Assembly: GCF_001590965.1 (NCBI RefSeq)
Contig: NZ_BCTW01000007.1
Location: 149,822-213,821, forward strand
Direction of reading: 5' to 3'
DNA length: 64,000 nt
Source: Novosphingobium lentum NBRC 107847
GTDB taxonomy: Bacteria; Pseudomonadota; Alphaproteobacteria; Sphingomonadales; Sphingomonadaceae
Numbering within the stretch: the stretch's first letter is position 1; every line of letters begins with the position of its first letter. This document shows positions 54,233-63,125 of the stretch, one piece after another. The notes under the pieces were generated by a model. The model did not search any database. It saw only the letters and a program-made list of their open reading frames with translations, and had not been told where the DNA came from. Both the position numbers and the translations under genes were made by a program.

Positions 54233-55426
54233 TCAGCCGCGCTTGGGCAGCGCGGCGATGAGGTCCGGGCTGATGTTTTTGGTGCCCTGTTCATCGATGT
54301 GCTGCTGGATGCGCGCCTGGATCGCGGCACCGATCTGTCCGGCCAGTTCGGGGCGGGCAGCGCGGCACTCGGCCTCGGACACGACGCGGTTGTCGACCAT
54401 GTCGTCGATCTGCGGCATGACGAAGCGCGCGAACATTTCGTAGGATCGCTTGGTGTGCGCCCAGTCGGCCCAGTTGTGCGCGAACAGCACCAGCGTGCCG
54501 AACCCGCCCGACTGCTTTTGCAGGCGGCGGATCTGCGCCACCGCATCGTCGGGCGTGCCGATCACCGCCATGTTCGAGCTGAGCAGCGCATCGATCACAT
54601 CGCCGCCACCCGGAGCGATCGGCAGCGCGGCCACTTCCCGCAAGTAGTCGGCCCAGCCATCGATGCCGAACTTCACCTCTTCGCGCGCCTGTTCGCGCGT
54701 CGGGGCGATGTGCATCGGGGCGACGAGCCGCCAGTTCTTGCGATCGACGGTCTGGCCATTGGCTGCAGCGACTTCCTCGGCAATCGACCAGTTTGCCGCC
54801 AGCGCATCGAACGCGCCGCCCGATGTGGCGCCGAATGACAGCATGCCGATGCCGTTGCGCCCCGCCGCGCGCGATCCGGTGGGCGAGACCGTGCTGGCGG
54901 CGATCATTTCGATGCGCGGCCGGGTGTACGGGGTCATGTGGATGCGCGCATTGTCGAGCGTGAACCATTCGGTCTTGGCGGTCACCGTCTCGCCGCGCAT
55001 CAGGCGGGCCAGCACGTCGATCGCCTCGTCCATCATGTCGCGCTGCTTGGCCACCGAGATGCCCATCATCTTGGCGTCGGACGCCAGCGACCCAGGCCCC
55101 ATGCCCAGCATGACACGGCCACGGGTCATGTGATCTAGCTGGCTGTAGCGTTCGGCGGTCATCAGCGGATGGTGATACGGAACCGACGTCACCGCCGACC
55201 CGAGCATGATCCGCTTGGTGCGCTGCGCCGCCGCCGCGATCATGATTTCGGGGCTGGCGATAAGCTCCCAGCCGGCGGAATGGTGTTCACCGTACCACAG
55301 TTCGTCGAAGCCCAGATCGTCGAGGTGCTCGGCCAGTTCGAGATCGCGCTGCAAGGCGAGCGTGGGGTTCTCGTTCAACGGATGATGCGGACCGCAAAAC
55401 GCGCCGAACCGAAGTTTTCCAGACAT
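54233..55426 (-). CDS. LLM-class flavin-dependent monooxygenase (bacterial luciferase-like)
   Basis: 397 aa from ATG 55426, with AAGGAG at 6-nt spacing (the frame runs 18 codons further upstream). TIM barrel typical of luciferase-like monooxygenases: FGAFCGPHHPLNENPTLALQ, LGFDELWYGEHHSAGWELIA, VTSVPYHHPLMTAERYSQLD, RGRVMLGMGPGSLASDA. Resembles limonene-type monooxygenases acting with reduced FMN. A separate reductase is not seen. It probably oxygenates the imported substrate before the Baeyer-Villiger step, although order is inferred. Confidence 0.9.
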   Translation of the reverse strand: MSGKLRFGAFCGPHHPLNENPTLALQRDLELAEHLDDLGFDELWYGEHHSAGWELIASPEIMIAAAAQRTKRIMLGSAVTSVPYHHPLMTAERYSQLDHMTRGRVMLGMGPGSLASDAKMMGISVAKQRDMMDEAIDVLARLMRGETVTAKTEWFTLDNARIHMTPYTRPRIEMIAASTVSPTGSRAAGRNGIGMLSFGATSGGAFDALAANWSIAEEVAAANGQTVDRKNWRLVAPMHIAPTREQAREEVKFGIDGWADYLREVAALPIAPGGGDVIDALLSSNMAVIGTPDDAVAQIRRLQKQSGGFGTLVLFAHNWADWAHTKRSYEMFARFVMPQIDDMVDNRVVSEAECRAARPELAGQIGAAIQARIQQHIDEQGTKNISPDLIAALPKRG

Positions 55427-55514
55427 CCGAGTGCTCCTTGTTATCACCCTTGCGGGTGGTTGATCGATCGTGGCCGGCATTGCGCGCGCGCAACGCAGCG
55501 AAAACTGCGACTGC

Positions 55515-56174
55515 TCAGGCCACGGTGGCCTGCAAGTTGAAGTCCATCATCTGCGGCCGCGTTGCCGCGAACGAAGGCCGGGCATCGAGCGCCGCCGTCG
55601 CGCCGTCGAGAGCAGGATGCGCCGTCCGCCAACGAAGCACGGCGATATCGGGACTCAACCCTGACGTGAGTGCGAATTCGATACCCAGCAACGTGGTGGC
55701 AACGGCAATGTCGCCAAGGTCGAGCGGCGACGCCGCGTCCTGTGCTCGCACGCTGTAAAGGCGCTCCAGTTCGTTGAGGACACCCGTGACCTTGCGGGTC
55801 TGGCGATCGGCCCACGGCGCGCTGGGGTCGGGGCGGACCAGCTCGAAGATGAGCGCCTGCGCCACCTCCATCAGCCGTTCGCCCAGCATGCGCCGCTTCA
55901 TGGCATCCAGTCGGGCGTCGATTTGCATCGGCATGAGCGCGGGTTCGGGGAAACGGGCTTCCAGCCAATCGAGGATATGCGCGGAATCGTAGACCGTCTC
56001 GTGATCGGTGATCAGGATCGGCAACTGCTCGAGCGGGCTGTAGTCGGGCGTACACGTCAGATCGCCCCAGGGGACATCGTATTGCACATCGTAGGCAATG
56101 CCCTTTTCGATCAGCGCGATCGCCACTTTGCGGCCGAAAGGACTGGGCCGGGCATTGATCAGCGTGAATGCCAT
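55515..56174 (-). CDS. glutathione S-transferase-like protein
   Basis: 219 aa from ATG 56174, AGGAG upstream. Thioredoxin-like N-terminal domain (AFTLINARPSPFGRKVAIAL, TPDYSPLEQLPILITDHETV, YDSAHILDWLEARFPEPALM) and an all-helical C-terminal domain. The YDSAHI segment is the glutathione-binding Glu/Ser loop, here with Asp-Ser. GSTs in degradation clusters open epoxides, isomerise ring-cleavage products or remove electrophiles. Lies between the TonB receptor and LLM gene. Confidence 0.88.
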   Translation of the reverse strand: MAFTLINARPSPFGRKVAIALIEKGIAYDVQYDVPWGDLTCTPDYSPLEQLPILITDHETVYDSAHILDWLEARFPEPALMPMQIDARLDAMKRRMLGERLMEVAQALIFELVRPDPSAPWADRQTRKVTGVLNELERLYSVRAQDAASPLDLGDIAVATTLLGIEFALTSGLSPDIAVLRWRTAHPALDGATAALDARPSFAATRPQMMDFNLQATVA

Positions 56175-56235
56175 TTCAATTCTCCTGCCGTGCCGGACAT
56201 GGCGCCTCGTCCATGCAGAGGCCACTTCTGCGGGG

Positions 56236-56269
56236 GCCGGTCGGACGGAGAGGGACCCGTCCGACCGGC
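56236..56269 (-). terminator. 13-bp perfect inverted repeat after the TonB receptor gene
   Basis: Arms GCCGGTCGGACGG (56236-56248) and CCGTCCGACCGGC (56257-56269) with an 8-nt loop lie between the receptor stop (56292) and the GST start (56174). No T-run follows on the minus strand, so it is an atypical terminator. It could instead stabilise the receptor mRNA 3' end and lower expression of the downstream genes. Confidence 0.6.
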
Positions 56270-56291
56270 AGTCAGCCTTGCGATCCGGTGC

Positions 56292-58697
56292 TCAGAATTT
56301 GTAGCGCACCTCGGCCATGAATGTCCGTGGCGATCCGGGGACCACGGTGTTGAACTGGAACAGCTCGCCCGTCGCGATGCCGCCAACGTAATACACGCGG
56401 TTGAAGGCGTTCTTGAGGTTGGCCGAGAGCGACCAGCCCGCATCGCTATCGGCCAGGCCGGCGCGGAAGTTGACCAGTGTGTACCCCTCGATCCGTGCGC
56501 CGGGGCTGCGGTTGCCGGTCGAAGCAAACCAGAAGAACGACTGCGAGTAGAGATCGGACCGCAAGCTGGCCGTGATCGAATTGCGAACCGGCACCTCGAT
56601 TTCACCGAACACCGATCCCGACCATTTCGGGGTGTCGGGATAGGTGCCGAACAGCACCGGCGGGGCACCGCCGATCGAGACGAAGCTGTCGGTGAAGCGC
56701 GCGTCGGTATAATTCAGCGAACCGCCCAGCGTGAACCACGACGAAGGACGGATCGTTCCGTCGAACTCGAAGCCGGTAACCTTGGAGCGCGGAACGTTCA
56801 CGGTCACCGCAGCCGGGGTCGATCCCAGCAGGGTGTACGCGACGCGCTGCCCGTCCTTGATCCAGTCCTGATACCCGGCGATCGTGAACTGGGTCGGGAC
56901 ACTGCCGATGTTGCCGCGATATTTGAGCCCAATTTCGGCATCGGTAACCGTTTCCAGCCCGTAACCGTCGCCGCCGTTCGGTCCCAGTCCCGGAACGGGG
57001 TTCTGGATGCCGTTGTAGCCGCCGTTCTTGTAGCTCCGGCGCGAGGCGATGTAGATCAGCAGGTTGGGATTGACCTGTTCCTGGATGCCCAGCGTCCAGC
57101 TGACGTTGCCGTAAGATTTCTTCTGGTGGAAATCGTACGTCGCCAGTTGCGCGGGGGCCGCAAGGTAGGCGGTATCGGATGGAAGCACGTCGAACTTGAT
57201 CTTCTCGTGCGTGTAGCGTGCGCCGATGGTGATGCCGAGACCCTCGATGCCCGTCGCCTCGCTCAGGTTGTAGGTGCCCTGGCCGTATCCGGCATACATG
57301 TCGCGTGTGGTCAGCTTGTTGTAGACCGTCGTGCCCGTCAGCGGCGGGAACTGCAGCAGCAGGCTGGTGGTCAGGTCGACGTTGGTTTCGTGCGAGTAGA
57401 ACCCGCCGATGACGTAGTCGAGGTTTCCGCCAAGCGCCTTGCCGACCAGCTGGAGCTCCTCGGAATACTGTTTCGTGTCGTCGTTCTTGCCGCCGTTGCC
57501 ATTGTCGTCGATGCCGTAAGGCGTGCCGTCGATGTCACCGGCGATACCGTTTTTCAGGTACGTGTAGCCGAAGATGTTGCGGATCTTGGTGTCGGGTGCG
57601 ACCTCGAACGAGGTGATGTTGGAGACGATGATGTTGCGCCCGCGATATTTTGCCGGCCCGTCGGATTCGATCTGGTAGGGACCGCGCGCCTTTTGCGTCG
57701 CCAGGTAGGAGGCGAGGCCGCCCGGATCGAGCTTGGGATGGGCGGCGGCATAGGCTGCGGCGCAGTTGTTGGTGGTGGCGTTGCAGCCGGCCGCGCCGCC
57801 GGTGAAGGCGTTGATCAGGAAATTGTACTGGGCCTGGTTGCCGAAATTGGTCAGCGCGATCAACGGCACGAGCCCGGTCGGTTCGAGGCTGTCGATCAGG
57901 CCGCTCAGGCTGTTGCCGCCCGAGTGCAGGTAATCGACCACCAGTTCGTTCTTGATCGTGTCGGTCAGGTTGATCGTCAGGCTTCCGCGCAGGCCATAGC
58001 GATCGACATTGCCGGCGCGCGTGTTGTTGAACAGGTTCTGCTGATAGCCGTCGCGCTTTTCATAGAAGCCGGCGACGCGCGCCATGACCTTGTCGCCCGC
58101 CAACGGCACGTTGACCGCACCTTCAAGCTGGTAGGCATGATAGTTGCCGACGCGGCCGCTGACGTAGCCGCCGAAGGTGTCGGTCGGTCGGGCGGACGTG
58201 AACAGCACCGCGCCGCCAGTCGAGTTGCGGCCGAACAGCGTGCCCTGCGGACCTTTGAGGACCTGCACCGATTGCAAGTCATAGAACGCGGACGATCCGC
58301 CGCCCACGCCGTCGAGCTGGATTTCGTCGAAATAGGGCAGCACGCCCGGGCGCGTATCGCTGAACGCGTCGAGCGACTGGCCGCGCAACGAATAATTGAG
58401 CTGGTTTGAGTTCTGGCCGGCGCGGATGGTCAGGCCGGGGGTTGCCGCCTGCAGATCGGATTCGGTCACGATCGCCTGCTTGACCAGTGTATCGGCACTG
58501 AGCACCGACACCGCGACCGGGGTGCGCTCCAGCGTTTCGGAACGACGCTGCGCGGTTACGATGATGTCGCTACCGGTGCCTGCCGACGGCCCATCCTGCG
58601 CCGCTTGCGCCTGTGCGGCCTGCGCCAAGGCTGCGGACGCATCCAGCAACGCCAGCACTGTCACTGCGGACGCGAAGCCAACTTTCAGCCTGGACAT
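56292..58697 (-). CDS. TonB-dependent outer-membrane receptor (cluster 2)
   Basis: 801 aa from ATG 58697, GGGAGA upstream. Signal peptide ends around AALAQA (residue 27), followed by DIIVTAQRRSETLERTPVAV and the plug domain with VQVLKGPQGTLFGRNSTGGA, then a beta-barrel ending VRYKF. Like the cluster 1 receptor it belongs to the large sphingomonad group, but the barrels differ clearly. It is first in the minus-strand operon; a TetR gene lies upstream and a perfect palindrome lies 180 bp before the start. Substrate unknown. Confidence 0.93.
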   Translation of the reverse strand: MSRLKVGFASAVTVLALLDASAALAQAAQAQAAQDGPSAGTGSDIIVTAQRRSETLERTPVAVSVLSADTLVKQAIVTESDLQAATPGLTIRAGQNSNQLNYSLRGQSLDAFSDTRPGVLPYFDEIQLDGVGGGSSAFYDLQSVQVLKGPQGTLFGRNSTGGAVLFTSARPTDTFGGYVSGRVGNYHAYQLEGAVNVPLAGDKVMARVAGFYEKRDGYQQNLFNNTRAGNVDRYGLRGSLTINLTDTIKNELVVDYLHSGGNSLSGLIDSLEPTGLVPLIALTNFGNQAQYNFLINAFTGGAAGCNATTNNCAAAYAAAHPKLDPGGLASYLATQKARGPYQIESDGPAKYRGRNIIVSNITSFEVAPDTKIRNIFGYTYLKNGIAGDIDGTPYGIDDNGNGGKNDDTKQYSEELQLVGKALGGNLDYVIGGFYSHETNVDLTTSLLLQFPPLTGTTVYNKLTTRDMYAGYGQGTYNLSEATGIEGLGITIGARYTHEKIKFDVLPSDTAYLAAPAQLATYDFHQKKSYGNVSWTLGIQEQVNPNLLIYIASRRSYKNGGYNGIQNPVPGLGPNGGDGYGLETVTDAEIGLKYRGNIGSVPTQFTIAGYQDWIKDGQRVAYTLLGSTPAAVTVNVPRSKVTGFEFDGTIRPSSWFTLGGSLNYTDARFTDSFVSIGGAPPVLFGTYPDTPKWSGSVFGEIEVPVRNSITASLRSDLYSQSFFWFASTGNRSPGARIEGYTLVNFRAGLADSDAGWSLSANLKNAFNRVYYVGGIATGELFQFNTVVPGSPRTFMAEVRYKF

Positions 58698-59261
58698 CTC
58701 ATTTTCTCCCAAGGTTATTGTTTTCGAATATTTTCATTCGCACCCGGGCGAGCCTTGGATTGGCCCTGACCGGCGCTTGCCCCAGTGATCGACATCGGGC
58801 CGTTCGCGGCTGCATCTTTGCGAAGGCTTGGGGTGCCGACCCCGATTCAAGTTGAGAATGGAATTATAACGCGTGCGTTGACGCGTCAACGCCTAAGTTG
58901 ACAAGGGCAGTGGCGATGCATTGCGTGGTGCAGTGAGGTGAGGTTAAATGCTTGAACAAGCGCACAGAATTGCGCCCGAAGTTTTGCGCACAGCGGATCT
59001 GGCCGATGTCCGGCGGGGATGCCCGTGGCAAAAACTCCATAGGGCGAGCGCCATCCTGGCCGGAGCCGGCCGTTGCAAATTCATGCTGAAATGTCTCGAT
59101 ATTATGGGATGGACTTCAAGCCGCGACGGGATTGCCCGCGAGCAGTTCCACGCGGCATGGCCAATCTCATAGTCTAGGCGAGTCGACAGGGCTGGAATGC
59201 GGGAATTTCAGCGCTTTGGTGCGGGATGGCTGCGACGGAGCAACGTGGGCGTAAAATCCGG
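58698..59261. promoter_or_regulatory. control region of cluster 2, no gene supported
   Basis: 564 bases between the TonB receptor start and the TetR stop. It contains the perfect palindrome listed separately, a GTTGAC half-site at 58897-58902 and a CAAGTTGAG at 58849-58857. A 74-codon frame at 58948-59172 has no ribosome site and no recognisable motif and is not supported. The receptor promoter should be upstream of 58740. AT content rises near 58860-58950. Confidence 0.6.
58875..58892. promoter_or_regulatory. perfect 18-bp palindrome GCGTTGACGCGTCAACGC, likely TetR operator
   Basis: Every base pairs with its partner: GCGTTGACG followed by CGTCAACGC. It stands about 180 bp upstream of the TonB receptor start and is close to the TetR gene. 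Length and symmetry match TetR operators. A half-site GTTGAC lies 4 nt downstream (58897-58902). Confidence 0.65.
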
Positions 59262-59939
59262 TCAGTAGGGCGATTCGATTCCCGCCAAAATCATCTCTGC
59301 GTAGATCTTGCCGATTTCCTCGGCGCTGACGTCGCTCTGGCCCGGGCGATACCAGCGATGCGTCCACCCCACCACGCCCAGCACGCCATAGGCCACCACC
59401 CGCGCCGATCCGACGTTGCGAAAACTCTTGTCGGCATAGCCCTGCTCGATGATCGAGATAACCGCCTCGGTCGTCTGACGGTTCAGATCGCGCATTTCTC
59501 TTGACCAGGCAGACCGCGTCTCGTCGACATGGCTCAGATTTTCACGAATATAAATGTAGAAAATCGGATAGTGTTCACCGTACGAAGTCATCAAGGTGCA
59601 AATAAGATCGCGCAACTTTCGGCGGGGGCTTAAATCGCTTGCACAAATTTTATTTGTAATTTCAAGATTGTTTTCAACAACAGTCTTCACGACTTCGTCG
59701 AAGAGCGCCTCTTTCGAGGTGACATAATAGTATAGAGATGCGCGATCGACACCCATCTCATCGGCAACAGCTTTGAGCGTGGCGCGCTGCAGGCCGACGC
59801 GATTGAACACCCGGACGGCGGCTTTGGCGATTTCCCCGCGGCGCACCTTGTAGGCGTCGCTGGATTCTTCTTCTGCGGCAACCCGCCTCCGGCCGATGCC
59901 ACTTACCTTCGTCATATCCACACTGTCTTTCAAAGCCAT
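59262..59939 (-). CDS. TetR-family transcriptional regulator
   Basis: 225 aa. N-terminal HTH: EIAKAAVRVFNRVGLQRATL, then KAVADEMGVDRASLYYYVTS, matching TetR/AcrR family recognition helices. The C-terminal ligand domain (YGEHYPIFYIYIRENLSHVD; SARVVAYGVLGVVGWTHRWY) is of the TetR_C type seen in regulators of fatty acid or aromatic degradation. The middle DNA (about 59520-59720) is noticeably less GC-rich than neighbours, which may mark foreign origin. M1 at 59939 or M9 at 59915. Probably represses cluster 2 and the divergent cluster 3. Confidence 0.9.
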   Translation of the reverse strand: MALKDSVDMTKVSGIGRRRVAAEEESSDAYKVRRGEIAKAAVRVFNRVGLQRATLKAVADEMGVDRASLYYYVTSKEALFDEVVKTVVENNLEITNKICASDLSPRRKLRDLICTLMTSYGEHYPIFYIYIRENLSHVDETRSAWSREMRDLNRQTTEAVISIIEQGYADKSFRNVGSARVVAYGVLGVVGWTHRWYRPGQSDVSAEEIGKIYAEMILAGIESPY

Positions 59940-60133
59940 TCTTGGAGGGGACGATTAACGCGATATCGAAGCCGATCAATCGCCATTTTGACGAGGTCGA
60001 GCCGATCAATCAACGGCAATGTTGACATTTTTGGCCGGCAGTCGATAAGCGAGGCGCAGATGGACGAGACGCGCAGATCTCGCACGCGTTGGCTATCCGG
60101 GCGGAATGCCGGGATCAGGCATGGAGAGATGTC
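59940..60133. promoter_or_regulatory. divergent intergenic region with GCCGATCAATC repeats
   Basis: Two perfect copies of GCCGATCAATC at 59971-59981 and 60001-60011, start-to-start exactly 30 bp (about three helical turns). They lie between the TetR gene (minus) and the first SDR gene of cluster 3 (plus). A GTTGAC at 60019-60024 and TTGACG (59988-59993) resemble half of the palindrome near the receptor gene. These could be operators. Confidence 0.55.
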
Positions 60134-60880
60134 ATGGGACGATTGGCCGGCAAGGTCGCGGTGATCACGGGCGCGTCGCAAGGCATGGGCGCGGCGCACG
60201 CCGTGGCGTTCGTGGCCGAGGGTGCGAAAGTCATCCTCACCGATATCAACGAGGTGGCGGGGCGGGCCGTGGCGGAATCGCTGGGGGGCGACGCGATGTT
60301 CATCCGCCATGATGTGGCCAGCGCGTCGGGCTGGGCGCAAGTCGTGGCCGACGGGGAAGCACGGTTCGGGCCGATCAACGTCCTGGTCAACAATGCCGGA
60401 ATTATCGGTCCGGTCGCCAGAACCGCCGAAATCGCCGAAGCCGATTATGCGCATGTCTGCGCGGTGAATCAGACCGGCGTGTTCCTCGGGATGCAGGCCG
60501 TGTTGCTTTCGATGCTGGCCTTGGGCGGGGGCTCGATCATCAATGTCTCATCGACGTCGGGTATGGTCGCCAACGTCGGCACGCCCAACCTGGCTTATGC
60601 CGGCAGCAAGTTCGCGGTGCGCGGTATGACCAAACAGGTGGCGGTCGAATACGGTGCCGACAACATCCGCGCCAATTCGGTCCATCCGGGTTACGTCAAC
60701 ACACCGATGATGGTGGCGGCCACGGACGAAGACGGCGGCGGGGCCGCGTCGGCGATACCGCTCGGACGGTTTGCCGAGGCGCAGGAAATTTCGCCTCTCG
60801 TCGTGTTCCTCGCATCGGATGAGTCTTCGTTCATCACCGGCATGGAGCACGTCATCGACGGCGGCATGACCGCGTCGTGA
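60134..60880 (+). CDS. SDR-family oxidoreductase 4 (cluster 3)
   Basis: 248 aa from ATG 60134 (GGAGAG upstream; frame open further 5'). TGASQGMG cofactor motif, NNAGIIGP, SSTSGM and YAGSK catalytic motif; LTDINEVAG after the second strand points to NAD(H). Ends with VIDGGMTAS. First gene of the short plus-strand group that diverges from TetR. Confidence 0.92.
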   Translation: MGRLAGKVAVITGASQGMGAAHAVAFVAEGAKVILTDINEVAGRAVAESLGGDAMFIRHDVASASGWAQVVADGEARFGPINVLVNNAGIIGPVARTAEIAEADYAHVCAVNQTGVFLGMQAVLLSMLALGGGSIINVSSTSGMVANVGTPNLAYAGSKFAVRGMTKQVAVEYGADNIRANSVHPGYVNTPMMVAATDEDGGGAASAIPLGRFAEAQEISPLVVFLASDESSFITGMEHVIDGGMTAS

Positions 60881-60905
60881 GCAGGCTGGAGCAGGAGTAG
60901 CAACG

Positions 60906-61877
60906 ATGATCACCGCAGCCGATTTCGCATTCCATCCCTGTGACCCGGCCGACAAGCTGTGGACCGAAACGCTGTTCCTGATCTTCTCGGTGGCCGAGGC
61001 CGGGATCAGCGGCAATCTCTATACGCTCGCCAGACCCAATCTGGGCATCTGCCACAGCTCGATCGAGATCCACACCGGCATGAGCCTGCATCCGTGGCAG
61101 ATCGACCACAACGATGCGCAAATGCATTTGCCTTGCCCGGAACGCTTTGACGATTTCACTTTGGATAACGGCCTGTCGTTCAAGGCGCACAGCGCGCGCG
61201 AGTGCGAGTTCCGGTATCGCTCGCTCGACGGCAACTGCTCGCTCGACCTGGCGTTCAAGGCGGTATGCGATCCCTTCGATCCGCACGATGCGAACGAGAA
61301 TCCGCTGATCGGTTCGGCCAAGGTCCAGGGCTACGACGGCTGGAACACCGGGCACATGGAGAGCAAGGGCCGGGTGACGGGAACGCTTTCGCTCCACGGT
61401 CGCGATTACCGGGTCGATTGCATCGACGGCATGGACAAGAGCTGGGGCCCGCGCAAGGACTGGGGCAGCAAGGGTGCGACGTGGGTTCATGTAAACCTTG
61501 GCGACAACCTGGGCGCGTTCCTGGTTCTGGGGCTGGCTTTCGACAACAAGGAGGTGGTCTATGGCCCCTTCAACTTCGGGTTCGTGGCCATCGACGGGGA
61601 ACGCCGCGCCATCGTCCGCGCCGCGATGCGTGCGCAGCGGTTCGACATGCTGGTGACGCGCGCGGTGGTCGAATTCGAGGACGATCGCGGCAACTGCTAC
61701 GAAGCGGTCGGCACGACCGTGGCTGCAGCGCCGTGGTACAATTTCAATCCGTCGAGTGCGGCCTTCCAGACGCTGATGCGGTGGGAGAGCGGATCGCGCG
61801 TCGGCTACAGTCACATCGCCGATTTTGCCGGCCTGGCGTATCTGTCGCGGGGCATGGCCGACCGGCACGACAATTGA
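60906..61877 (+). CDS. uncharacterised protein (DUF7064/DUF7065-like)
   Basis: 323 aa with no signal peptide. Repeated beta-strand segments (GYDGWNTGHMESKGRVTGTL; DYRVDCIDGMDKSWGPRKDW; GATWVHVNLGDNLGAFLVLG) suggest a beta-sandwich or lipocalin-type fold as in AttH-like or carotenoid-1,2-hydratase-like proteins. I recall similar proteins annotated DUF7064/DUF7065 beside APH-type kinases and SDRs. GGAGCAGGAG precedes the ATG closely. No catalytic residues can be named. Confidence 0.7.
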   Translation: MITAADFAFHPCDPADKLWTETLFLIFSVAEAGISGNLYTLARPNLGICHSSIEIHTGMSLHPWQIDHNDAQMHLPCPERFDDFTLDNGLSFKAHSARECEFRYRSLDGNCSLDLAFKAVCDPFDPHDANENPLIGSAKVQGYDGWNTGHMESKGRVTGTLSLHGRDYRVDCIDGMDKSWGPRKDWGSKGATWVHVNLGDNLGAFLVLGLAFDNKEVVYGPFNFGFVAIDGERRAIVRAAMRAQRFDMLVTRAVVEFEDDRGNCYEAVGTTVAAAPWYNFNPSSAAFQTLMRWESGSRVGYSHIADFAGLAYLSRGMADRHDN

Positions 61878-61907
61878 TCGACAGCTTAACGGGATGACGG
61901 GATCACC

Positions 61908-63125
61908 ATGACCGACGACGACATCAGGCGGCACCCCAGCGATGCCTTTATCGCCGAGGTGCGCGCCCGCTTTCCGACCGAGCGCGAAGTGGACACGGTG
62001 CTCACGCGCAAGATGCGTCGCCGCAACGGACCATCGTTCCGGGCGGTTGCACTCGAAACGCTGGTCAGCGGGGTCGAGCGGCTGATTGCCAAAAGGCTGG
62101 GCTATGAAATCAGCGTCGAGGACGCCCGCTGGCTATCGGGCGGGGCGTCGAAACTGCAGATGCGGTTCGATCTGCACTGGCGTGGCGAGGATGGCGCAGC
62201 GGACGCACACGTGGTGACGCCGCTCGTGGTGCGGATGGAACCGGCCGCGTCGGTCACCGAATCGAGCCGCCGCCGGGAATTCGAAGTCATCAGGGCGGCC
62301 GAGGGCACCGTGCCGGTTCCACACGCCTACTGGATGGACCCCGACGCCGAGTTCCTGCCCTATCCGGCGATGGTTTACGGTTTCGCCACCGGATCGGCGA
62401 AGCCGTCACAGGATGCCGCCAAGGTGACCGGGCTGGGCCAGAATTATGGTCCCGCTTTGCGGGCGCGGCTGGCGCCGCAGTTTGTCGATTATCTTGCAAG
62501 AATCCACAACATCCCGATCGGCGCGCCGCCGGTCCTTGCCAGCTTCGACCGACCCGAAGTCGGCTCGAACGCGTCCATCATCAAGCAAGTGAACGCCGCC
62601 CGGCGGATCTGGGAGGAAGATCGCATCGAAGACGAGCCGGTCATGGCGGTCGTCTACAAATGGCTGATCCGCAACGCACCGCCGATCGATCACGTATCGA
62701 TCGTCCACGGCGATTATCGCAGCGGCAATTTCCTGTTCGATGAGCAGCCCGGCGAGATCACGGCATGGCTCGACTGGGAAGGGGCGGTGCTGGGGGATCG
62801 CCATCAGGACCTGACGTATGCGGCGCTTCCGATTTTTCAGCACTATGCCGAGGATGGCGAGACGATCCTGGTTTCGGGGATGATGCCCGAGGCCGAACTG
62901 TTCGCCGCTTACGAACAGGCATCGGGCCTTCCGGTCGATCCGAAGCGTCTCGGTTATTTCGGCGTGTTCAACCGCTACCTGGTTTCGGTGCTGCTGCTGG
63001 CGGCGTCCAGCCGGGCAGCGCGCTGTGCGGCGACCCACCAGGACGTGCTGCTCAACCACGTATCGGGCATGGGCTATCTCGCGCTGTCGGACCTGCGTGA
63101 CTATTTCCGGAGCGTGACGGCATGA
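61908..63125 (+). CDS. APH-family phosphotransferase
   Basis: 405 aa kinase-like protein. Brenner-type motif VSIVHGDYRSGNFLFDEQPG (HGDxxxxN), then ITAWLDWEGAVLGDRHQDLT with the metal-binding Asp: the aminoglycoside phosphotransferase/choline kinase fold. In degradation clusters such proteins resemble the ACAD10/11 kinase domain, which phosphorylates 4-hydroxyacyl-CoAs. The family is diverse, so a role on a hydroxyacyl-CoA is only possible. Overlaps the next gene by 4 nt. Confidence 0.85.
   Translation: MTDDDIRRHPSDAFIAEVRARFPTEREVDTVLTRKMRRRNGPSFRAVALETLVSGVERLIAKRLGYEISVEDARWLSGGASKLQMRFDLHWRGEDGAADAHVVTPLVVRMEPAASVTESSRRREFEVIRAAEGTVPVPHAYWMDPDAEFLPYPAMVYGFATGSAKPSQDAAKVTGLGQNYGPALRARLAPQFVDYLARIHNIPIGAPPVLASFDRPEVGSNASIIKQVNAARRIWEEDRIEDEPVMAVVYKWLIRNAPPIDHVSIVHGDYRSGNFLFDEQPGEITAWLDWEGAVLGDRHQDLTYAALPIFQHYAEDGETILVSGMMPEAELFAAYEQASGLPVDPKRLGYFGVFNRYLVSVLLLAASSRAARCAATHQDVLLNHVSGMGYLALSDLRDYFRSVTA

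Noticed and set aside
55923..58409. 828-codon plus-strand frame opposite the cluster 2 receptor
   Set aside because: Antisense shadow; the minus strand has plug and barrel features.
58948..59172. 74-codon plus-strand frame in the cluster 2 control region
   Set aside because: No ribosome site, no recognisable domain, and lies in regulatory DNA.
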